Both the position numbers and the translations under genes were made by a program. Under the pieces are notes generated by a model. That model saw only the letters and a program-made list of their open reading frames with translations. It had not been told where the DNA came from and did no database searches. Of a stretch of DNA of 64,000 nucleotides, positions 37,505 through 43,900 are shown one piece after another. The DNA is from Pseudoprevotella muciniphila (GTDB lineage: Bacteria > Bacteroidota > Bacteroidia > Bacteroidales > Bacteroidaceae), in NCBI RefSeq assembly GCF_003265305.2, contig NZ_CP033459.1:1860001-1924000 (forward strand), in the 5' to 3' direction. Position 1 is the first letter of the stretch; each line of letters starts with the position of its first letter.

Positions 37505-38053
37505 ATGAGGTTTTCTCCCTTTATAGTAGGATTGCTGAAAGAGAAATTCGGCAATGACATTCGCGTTTCGCGCGATTGTGAACTGTTGACGCTTGACATA
37601 GAGAGTGTAACGGGTGAGCACCTTGGTGTCAACAGCATGAAGCGGTTGCTGGGGTTTATTGACGATGAGCGTAACACGCGCCAGTCCACGCTCGATGTAA
37701 TATCACGCTATCTGGGATATCCGGACTGGGACACATTGCGGTTGCAGGATGAGAGCAGCAGCAACTCTACGTTCGACGACCGTGACGAGTATTTGGCTTG
37801 CAATTTTGAAAAAGGACAACGGCTCGTGGTTACTTATCCTCACAATCGCGAAATTACGATGGAATATGTGGGGGAGAATCATTTTAGTGTGATTGAAAGT
37901 AAGAACAGCAAGTTGCTTAAGGGAGACTTACTGACTCTGACACATATCGTTCGCGGCTATCCGTTACTTGTCTCCGAAGTAATCAGGGACGGCGAAAATA
38001 TGGGAAGTTATACAGCAGGTAAGGCACAGGGAATAAATTTTATCCTATTCTAA
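37505..38053 (+). CDS. Putative DNA-binding protein with Bacteroidetes HTH-like N-terminus
   Basis: 182 residues. The first 80 or so match a pattern I know from many Bacteroidetes regulatory proteins: a short helical lead, then NSMKRLLGFI (43-52), then STLDVISRYLGYPDW (61-75), equivalent to the 'TLKRLWGY ... RPSTLDxLARYLGY' helix-turn-helix-like module. The last 90 residues are a beta-rich domain (GQRLVVTYPHNREITMEYVG ... AQGINFILF) of unknown kind, perhaps a sensory or dimerisation domain. It follows guaA by 4 bp and precedes a kinase gene by 15 bp, which suggests a regulatory pair. Function inferred. Confidence 0.6.
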   Translation: MRFSPFIVGLLKEKFGNDIRVSRDCELLTLDIESVTGEHLGVNSMKRLLGFIDDERNTRQSTLDVISRYLGYPDWDTLRLQDESSSNSTFDDRDEYLACNFEKGQRLVVTYPHNREITMEYVGENHFSVIESKNSKLLKGDLLTLTHIVRGYPLLVSEVIRDGENMGSYTAGKAQGINFILF

Positions 38054-38068
38054 AGTTCTGAAAACTAA

Positions 38069-39355
38069 GTGGACAGTACTTCGTCGTTTACTGAAGAACA
38101 GCAAGTTTTTCCACATGCCGAACGCTTGCAAGTAGGTGGCACCACATGTGAGTGCTACCGTGTGAAGTTATATGGTAAACTACACTTTCTGAAGCGACTT
38201 AAGCCACAGTTACGAACAAATCCGAAATATGCTGCTGTTCTGCAAAAGGAGTTTGAGACTGGCTATAACTTGGACCATCCTCATTTAGTACGATATGTAG
38301 GAAAAACTGCCGATGGTGTCTTGATGGACTATGTTGATGGTGAAACACTCGGTCAGTTCGTCAGCCTTCACCCCGATTATTTCCGTAACCGCAAGAATGC
38401 CAACCGCTTTGTACATCAACTCCTCAGTGTCGTAGGCTATCTTCACGAGCGGCAGATAGTACATTTGGACCTTAAACCCGAAAATATCCTGATAACGCGT
38501 GTTGGCAATGATGTCAAACTCATTGACCTGGGTTTCTGCTATACCGACAGCTATACCGATACGATGGGGCGAACAGACAAGTATGCCGCACCAGAGCAGA
38601 AAGACGGGTCATCGCAAGTGGATGCCCGCACAGACATCTATACTATCGGACGCATTCTCCAAATCCTCCCTTGCGCAGACTTCTACAAGGGCATTATCAG
38701 GCGGTGCACAGCACAAGAACCCGAAAAGAGGTTCCAGTCTGTCGATGAAATAGAGCAAACTATTTGGTTGAAGCCTCTGAAGCGACGCATCCTATTGTCA
38801 GTAGGCATTTTGCTTACAGTAGTTCTTCTGCTTATCTTTTTTTGGAACCGTTCTCAAGATACCTCTGTTCCTTCAGAAAGCACCCACCAAAGTTCGCTTG
38901 CTGATACGGTAAATCCGGCAGTTTCATCAACTATAAATAAAGGCGGAGTGACGTTGTCTGATGTCAAATCAGCAACAGCGCAAAGGGTCAAGGAAGCCAC
39001 GGACACCACACCTGCTACCGAAAAAAAGACAGACGCCTCACCAGTAATCTCTTATACACTACCTCCCCTTCCTGATTCTGAAATAGAAAAACGTATAAGA
39101 TCCACCATCACCCCGATTTTTCAACGCGTAATGGGTTCTCTTCGCAACGCTGAATGGAACGATAATACCCGAAAAATATATTATGGCCGTATAAGACCTC
39201 TGAATGAACAGTGCGGCAGTAAAATCCAAGTATTATGGACAGACCTCTCCAGGCATTACGACATTGATGAAAGGAATTTCTATCAGAAATATAGCCAGGA
39301 ACTCATCGCCCTGCAAAACGACCTTTACGAGCGTATGGTCAGCAACGGCAAGTAA
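38069..39355 (+). CDS. Membrane-anchored Hanks-type Ser/Thr protein kinase
   Basis: 428 residues from a GTG start. The kinase domain spans about 20-235: Lys42 in FLKRLKP (VAIK equivalent), an alpha-C Glu near 61, the catalytic loop HLDLKPEN (132-139; Asp134 present, the usual Arg of HRD is Leu), metal-binding DLG (153-155, in place of DFG), and APE (174-176). The N-lobe lacks a clear glycine-rich loop. One transmembrane helix (about 240-258) is followed by a Ser/Thr/Pro-rich linker and an extracytoplasmic domain of about 110 residues (IRSTITPIFQRVMGSLRNAE...), which could sense a ligand. All phosphotransfer residues are present, so it is probably active. It follows the HTH-like gene. Confidence 0.85.
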   Translation: MDSTSSFTEEQQVFPHAERLQVGGTTCECYRVKLYGKLHFLKRLKPQLRTNPKYAAVLQKEFETGYNLDHPHLVRYVGKTADGVLMDYVDGETLGQFVSLHPDYFRNRKNANRFVHQLLSVVGYLHERQIVHLDLKPENILITRVGNDVKLIDLGFCYTDSYTDTMGRTDKYAAPEQKDGSSQVDARTDIYTIGRILQILPCADFYKGIIRRCTAQEPEKRFQSVDEIEQTIWLKPLKRRILLSVGILLTVVLLLIFFWNRSQDTSVPSESTHQSSLADTVNPAVSSTINKGGVTLSDVKSATAQRVKEATDTTPATEKKTDASPVISYTLPPLPDSEIEKRIRSTITPIFQRVMGSLRNAEWNDNTRKIYYGRIRPLNEQCGSKIQVLWTDLSRHYDIDERNFYQKYSQELIALQNDLYERMVSNGK

Positions 39356-39387
39356 TTGAAGGAATTCCAAATGGATTAAATGGATGA

Positions 39388-39437
39388 TTGCTTTTTCGAC
39401 TTGATTACTTATTTTTGCGGTGTAATAAGTCGAAAAA
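39388..39437 (+). promoter_or_regulatory. Promoter embedded in an inverted repeat
   Basis: TTG (39388-39390), 19-bp spacer, TATTTTTG (39410-39417). The -7 box lies in the 13-bp centre of an inverted repeat: a 17-bp left arm TTTTTCGACTTGATTAC (39392-39408) and a 16-bp right arm GTAATAAGTCGAAAAA (39422-39437), complementary except for one extra base. Neither arm ends in a T-run in the direction of transcription, so this is not a plain terminator; an operator over the promoter is more likely. Start expected near 39424. Confidence 0.6.
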
Positions 39438-39716
39438 GTCGCTCACAAATTTGCGTTTCTGTTAAAGACTTCTTATATTTACGGTGTCGTGTTAATACCG
39501 CGACAGACATAATTAGGAAGCGTTTAGTTATTCCGTATCTGTGAATCTCGACAACTCACTGTAAGGAAGGAATGCTGAAAACGTCATCTTTGAGTTAGTG
39601 TATATGCATATTATATATATACAACTTAAGGTGTGAGCGACTTTTCTTATTCTCCTTACAGGCAGTCGAGAGCCTTCAGATAGAATACGTTAAGTTGGCT
39701 CACACTTTCTGTTTTT
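39424..39716 (+). ncRNA. Candidate structured leader (attenuator-like) or ncRNA
   Basis: A gene-free stretch with three related segments. A: AAAAGTCGCTCACA (39434-39447). B: TGTGAGCGACTTTT (39632-39645), perfectly complementary to A over 14 bp. C: AAGTTGGCTCACAC (39692-39705), complementary to the start of B (GTGTGAGC, 39631-39638, perfect) and to its ACTT with a one-base offset. C is followed by TTTCTGTTTTT (39706-39716). A:B and B:C exclude each other, and only B:C is terminator-like. Between A and B lie further small helices (TACGG/CCGTA, TGTCG/CGACA, AACTCA/TGAGTT). The promoter at 39388 would transcribe it. No ligand-binding class I know is matched. No coding frame is seen here. Confidence 0.5.
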
Positions 39717-39786
39717 AGGAGTTAAACTAAATCGACATATAAATAGGAAAAAAACAAATGTAAAAATCCTAAAATAAAAGTTGATT

Positions 39787-41220
39787 ATGGCACTTATAAG
39801 ATGTACAGAGTGTGGACACGAAATATCGGACAGAGCACCAGTGTGCCCTCAGTGTGGTTTTCCGATTATGAAAAATAACTTTTGTGCTGAATGTGGGCAA
39901 CGTTTACCTGAAGGTGCGACAGAATGTCCCGATTGCGGATGCCCGATACAACAGGACGCGGATTCTTATAGTCCACAGACAAGCCATGAGCCATCTTCCG
40001 GGAACAAAAAGAAAAAGTATGCCTTAGTGTTGGTTTCAGGCGCATTGCTGCTAATTCTCCTTTTAGGTGGAGGTTATTATTTCTATCAGAAAAATCGGAA
40101 TAGTGAATTTTACTCTACCCTAAATGAAGACAAAAGTCTTGTTGACCAAAACAATAATGTTTCTGCAGGCGACACTATTGCTGACGGGCAGTATTGCTAT
40201 AAAGGCGATTGGGAATCGGATAAATACGGAGCGCAGCCCTGCAAATTGGTGTTTGAAAAGAAAGACGGCAAATTGAGGCATTGCAGATACACAAACTTAA
40301 AACATGATTCCCGTATAAAACTCAAAGGTACCATTCAGAATGATACATTACACTTCGTTGGCACTATACGTGGCAAACAGTTGGTTATAGACCTTAAAAT
40401 CACAGATAGTGGCAACGCTCTGGTTGGAGAAGGGGCAGACTATGCGAACGGAGATAAGGCAAAACTCAAATTGACTATATCAGAAGATGTAGAAGATCTG
40501 GCTGCCAATCTTAAAAGTGATGACTCATTCGAAGCAGAGCCGGAATGGAATATGGCAGAGATTGATGCCACGCAGAATGACGCGTATGAAGATTATTCAG
40601 GAACAAATGAATATGATAACAGTGCTGTAAGTAACGCAGTTGTTGTAAGTAAGGGAGATTACGGCTATGATAACGCTTCTTCATCCGCTCCGCAATGGGT
40701 GCAAGGCACTTGGCGGCATGACGTAACGGCTCCCATGGTGGGAATGGTGGCTTCTTACACATTAGAGGTCTGCGGCAACACAATGACGTTCTATCGAAAT
40801 GGAGAAATGCAATACAGCGATAACTTTACCTATCAAGACGGGCGACTTGTGGGACAGCATGGCTCATTCTCCGTAAATGAAAGGTCGCATCGGCTCGCTG
40901 ACGGATCAGGTAGATATGACAAGGTTGGCGGTGGGGGTTCCAATCGTTCAGGCAGTATGCAGTTCTCCACATCTTATGATGTCATTGGCTATCTCTCTGG
41001 AAAAACTTACCGTGAAGCAAGCACAGGAGGAATGCTTCAGATACGACAAGAAGGATGCTATGTCAACGGACAGTGTATGACCGGAGCACCAAGAGTCAGT
41101 AACTTTTCTTCCACAAGTGCAGTTGTCCGGGCTTCAACCATTCCGAGCGGCAGTATCACCTTTTATGTAGATATAGTAAACAACACCATTACCGACAGCT
41201 TCGGGAATAGGTACTATTAA
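39787..41220 (+). CDS. Double zinc-ribbon membrane protein of unknown function
   Basis: 477 residues from the ATG at 39787 (an upstream TTG adds only two). The cytoplasmic N-terminus holds two Cys4 ribbons: CTECGHEISDRAPVCPQCG (6-24), and CAECG...CPDCG (33-52). One transmembrane helix follows near residues 75-96 after a KKKK stop-transfer cluster. The extracytoplasmic part has a CYKGDWESDKYGAQPCKLVF domain, an acidic linker, and a C-terminal beta-rich domain (WVQGTWRHDV ... GSMQFSTSYDVIGYLSG ... FGNRYY) resembling small lipocalin-like modules. Such zinc-ribbon/TM proteins often act as sensors or scaffolds. It is the first gene downstream of the structured leader. Confidence 0.65.
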   Translation: MALIRCTECGHEISDRAPVCPQCGFPIMKNNFCAECGQRLPEGATECPDCGCPIQQDADSYSPQTSHEPSSGNKKKKYALVLVSGALLLILLLGGGYYFYQKNRNSEFYSTLNEDKSLVDQNNNVSAGDTIADGQYCYKGDWESDKYGAQPCKLVFEKKDGKLRHCRYTNLKHDSRIKLKGTIQNDTLHFVGTIRGKQLVIDLKITDSGNALVGEGADYANGDKAKLKLTISEDVEDLAANLKSDDSFEAEPEWNMAEIDATQNDAYEDYSGTNEYDNSAVSNAVVVSKGDYGYDNASSSAPQWVQGTWRHDVTAPMVGMVASYTLEVCGNTMTFYRNGEMQYSDNFTYQDGRLVGQHGSFSVNERSHRLADGSGRYDKVGGGGSNRSGSMQFSTSYDVIGYLSGKTYREASTGGMLQIRQEGCYVNGQCMTGAPRVSNFSSTSAVVRASTIPSGSITFYVDIVNNTITDSFGNRYY

Positions 41221-41260
41221 AGATGTCCCAAAAATCAAACCAATTAAATACCAGAAAACG

Positions 41261-42307
41261 ATGATGAAGAAAACATTAGCCATAGTCTTTTTCTCTTTTA
41301 TGGCACTTACAGCGATGGCGCAGGGGAAAAGCCCGGTGCGTCGGCAATTACCTAACATTGAAAACCAACTTAATGACACACGTCTTAAGGAACTTCACAG
41401 ACGTGCGGCAAAAATATATGCAAGCACCAATGACCGTAATGTGTGGGAGGGAGGATATGCCTCAAAATGGGCAAATAAAGGTGGGCAGCTTATGCTTCTC
41501 AACTATATATATGCTGCTGATGAAGCACGTTTTGAAGAGAAGGACAATGATTACCAATGCCTTTATCACCAATCAGAATGGGAGCAAGTATGCACTGCGA
41601 TGTTAGAGAACTACTTTAAGTCGCGCCAACGCAGTCTGCCGACTACCCAACCTGCGCGCTATAATGCAGTGGAAAAGGAGATAGAAGCACTTGCCGAGTT
41701 TGTTGGTTCTGTTTTAGATTATGAATATGAGTATCAATATGTGGAAGCAAGCGAAGTTGAAAGGAAACTCAACCGATATTTGACCCTGTGGCTCACCCGC
41801 GAGACTTATGCCAAAGCACCCCAGTCCGCTCTTGCTGCTCTGCAAGACGAAAGGCAGGCTTGGGAAGATTTGAGAGATTGTGTCTTATCCACTTGTGCCG
41901 ACAACTTGACATGTACACGGTGGGGAGGGAATACCCTGGCAGGCAGTTTCTATCATAATGCGGTCTCGCAAAGTCAAAAAAAAGTAGATGATTTTCGTAA
42001 GGCATCTATCAAGCGTTTCTCTGCAATCATAGGTGCGGGAAATTTCAATGAACATGCCGCAGACCAACCAACAATCAGTAATCCGCAAGAACTTTTGAAT
42101 ACTTTTAAGGGCTATTTCGCAGATAGTGATTTCGAGGGTGATGATTGGACAATAAACGAAGTAACAGAAAACACCAAAGCCACTATCGCAGCGTATGAAA
42201 AATTCGAAGTATGCCAGAAGCGTGTGGAGGAGGCTCTGCCGGAAAATATGCGTGCGGCTTATGCCAAAGAGACGAGGGCTTATCTTAATCTGATTGATTT
42301 CGAGTGA
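41261..42307 (+). CDS. Secreted protein with LprI (DUF1311)-like motif, copy 1
   Basis: 348 residues with a cleavable signal peptide (1-20, ending AMAQ); a second ATG one codon later is equally possible. The mature protein is mostly helical. Residues around 200-250 read QDERQAWEDLRDCVLSTC, then GGN-TLAGSFYHNAV...DDFRKASIKRF. This resembles the LprI/DUF1311 pattern (Q-x-A-W-x-x-x-R-D-x-x-C ... GGS ... R-x-x-x-L), which includes a lysozyme inhibitor. Only one of the usual Cys pair region is clear, so the link is tentative. It is paralogous to the next gene over almost its full length (IENQ, LKELHRRAAK, EWEQVCTAML, MRAAYAKETRAYLNL shared). Confidence 0.6.
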   Translation: MMKKTLAIVFFSFMALTAMAQGKSPVRRQLPNIENQLNDTRLKELHRRAAKIYASTNDRNVWEGGYASKWANKGGQLMLLNYIYAADEARFEEKDNDYQCLYHQSEWEQVCTAMLENYFKSRQRSLPTTQPARYNAVEKEIEALAEFVGSVLDYEYEYQYVEASEVERKLNRYLTLWLTRETYAKAPQSALAALQDERQAWEDLRDCVLSTCADNLTCTRWGGNTLAGSFYHNAVSQSQKKVDDFRKASIKRFSAIIGAGNFNEHAADQPTISNPQELLNTFKGYFADSDFEGDDWTINEVTENTKATIAAYEKFEVCQKRVEEALPENMRAAYAKETRAYLNLIDFE

Positions 42308-42404
42308 AAACGATAAAAACTAAAAGGATAAGTCATCGCCCATTATATCACAGGTCATTCCTGGATAATTAACAACGAGACCCTTTAAAATCATACGATT
42401 TACA

Positions 42405-43562
42405 ATGAAGAAAATTCTTTTCTTTGCAACAGTTCCCTTTATAGCATTGACGATGCTGTTACAAGGTTGTCGTTCTGCGGGTCAGCAGTCGCCTAAATCG
42501 GAGGCTACTGAGGTTGCTGATTCGGGTGGCGACACAACGGATGTCGGAATAGTGGATAATGACTTTCTGTCTCAAGAAGAGGAAGTAAAGCGTCCTGTTC
42601 GCCTGCAGTTACCGGATATTGAGAACCAATTTACCGATGCACGCCTTAAGGAACTTCACCGAAAAGCAGCAAAAAAATATGCAGATGAAAAGAACTTCAA
42701 CGAGTGGGAGGATTCTGCAGAATGGGTAAATCTTGATGAACAACTGATGCTTCTCAACTATTTCTATGCTGCGGATAAATCTTGTTATAAAGAAACAGAT
42801 GACACTTTTCAACCAAGTTTGTACCAGCCTACAGAATGGGAGCAAGTTTGCACTGCTATGTTGATGAGTTGCTTTAAGTCGCGCCATCGCAGTTTGCCAA
42901 ATGCACTGCCTGCGCGTTTTAAAGTGGTAGAAAAGGAAGTGAATGCCATTTTAGAGAACATAGGTTTCCTTTTCTCTATTGAAAATCCTCGTTGTGTAGC
43001 CCAGGAGGGTTGTTATGTTTCAAAGATGCTTCGCCAATATCAGTACTTGTATCTCGCACGTGAAACCAATGCAAAGGCACCTAAATCAGCCATTAGTGCA
43101 TTGCAAGAAGAATCTCGAGCTTGGGAGGAATTAAGATCTTCTCTATTCAGCACTTATTACTTCTTTACGTCGGAGACACAGTTTGGAGGAGATCCCGTTA
43201 TGGGTGGTTCCTTTTTAACAGGAATGGCTTGTGAAGAACAAAATTATATTGATGAATTTCGTTTGTCTTCCATCAAGCGTTTTTCTGCAATCATAGGGGC
43301 TGGCGACTTCAAAGAACCTGCAGCAGGTAAACCAACAATAAATAAGCCGCAAAAATTGTTGACGAATTTAAGAGGACTTTTAGATAACGTAGAAGATACC
43401 GTCTATAAAAATATGACAATAGAAAACACCAAGGGCACTATTGCGGCATATAAAAAATTCGAAGCTTGTCGGAAGCGTGTAGAAAAAGCATTGCCGAAAA
43501 ACATGCGTGCGGCTTATGCCAAAGAAACGAGGGCTTATCTTAACCTATTAGACTTTGATTGA
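42405..43562 (+). CDS. Lipoprotein with LprI (DUF1311)-like motif, copy 2
   Basis: 385 residues, a paralogue of the preceding gene but with a lipoprotein signal (lipobox LQGC, Cys22) and an extra Ser/Asp/Glu-rich linker of about 45 residues. Shared segments include RLQLPDIENQF, LKELHRKAAKKYA, TEWEQVCTAML, RHRSLPNALPARF, LQEESRAWEELR, SIKRFSAIIGAGDF, and the closing MRAAYAKETRAYLNLLDFD. The LprI-like Cys of copy 1 (RDCVLSTC) is Ser/Tyr here. One copy is released and one membrane-anchored, suggesting the same activity at two places. Function unknown. Confidence 0.6.
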   Translation: MKKILFFATVPFIALTMLLQGCRSAGQQSPKSEATEVADSGGDTTDVGIVDNDFLSQEEEVKRPVRLQLPDIENQFTDARLKELHRKAAKKYADEKNFNEWEDSAEWVNLDEQLMLLNYFYAADKSCYKETDDTFQPSLYQPTEWEQVCTAMLMSCFKSRHRSLPNALPARFKVVEKEVNAILENIGFLFSIENPRCVAQEGCYVSKMLRQYQYLYLARETNAKAPKSAISALQEESRAWEELRSSLFSTYYFFTSETQFGGDPVMGGSFLTGMACEEQNYIDEFRLSSIKRFSAIIGAGDFKEPAAGKPTINKPQKLLTNLRGLLDNVEDTVYKNMTIENTKGTIAAYKKFEACRKRVEKALPKNMRAAYAKETRAYLNLLDFD

Positions 43563-43600
43563 AAAAGAGAATCAAGAAGTAAGACGTACTATGAACTAAC

Positions 43601-43765
43601 CATATGTATCGCTTAAGGCGATAAACACGGTAGGGCATTGTCCTGCCGTCTGTGTCCGCGGGTGCAAGCAAGGTTGTCCGGGCGAATCAACAGACAGCCA
43701 TGGTAAGTACTCGCGGATAAGTGTGCATATATGAGCGCCCACATCAAAAGCTCCTCAAAGGCTTT
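43601..43765. other. GC-rich, inverted-repeat-dense intergenic segment
   Basis: Unlike the AT-rich gaps elsewhere, this segment holds several helices: TATCGC-TTAAG-GCGATA (about 43607-43623), CGGTAGG/CCTGCCG (43628-43648), GTCTGT/ACAGAC (43648-43653 with 43690-43695), TCCGCG/CGCGGA (43655-43660 with 43712-43717), GGGCG/CGCCC (43680-43684 with 43736-43740), and AAAAGC/GCTTTT (43746-43766). Some compete with each other. No open frame of useful length is present. It may be an unrecognised RNA element or the decayed remains of something else. Confidence 0.4.
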
Positions 43766-43823
43766 TAGTACCCGAAATAATGTTAAATAGGGTCAAAATC
43801 TTTTCATTGCGGATATAAAGTTG

Positions 43824-43831
43824 TAATTTTG
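43824..43831 (+). promoter_or_regulatory. -7 element of the M6 peptidase operon
   Basis: TAATTTTG matches TAnnTTTG; a TTG lies 14 bp upstream, closer than usual. Start expected near 43838, giving about 63 nt before the ATG at 43901. This supports 43901 over an in-frame upstream start. Confidence 0.5.
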
Positions 43832-43900
43832 CAAATTGCAAAAGATTTAAATAAAAAAATACAAAAAATAGGGCGTTATCTGCCACAATCAAACAAATTC

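Noticed and set aside
36805-37689. 294-codon minus-strand frame inside guaA
   Set aside because: It overlaps the conserved GMP synthase C-terminal half and has no recognisable motif or promoter.
39392-39437. Reading the inverted repeat as a terminator of the kinase operon
   Set aside because: Neither strand shows a T-run after the stem, and a well-spaced promoter lies within it.
43829-43900. Upstream in-frame start for the first M6 peptidase
   Set aside because: It would overlap the -7 promoter box and put 24 polar residues before a clean signal peptide.
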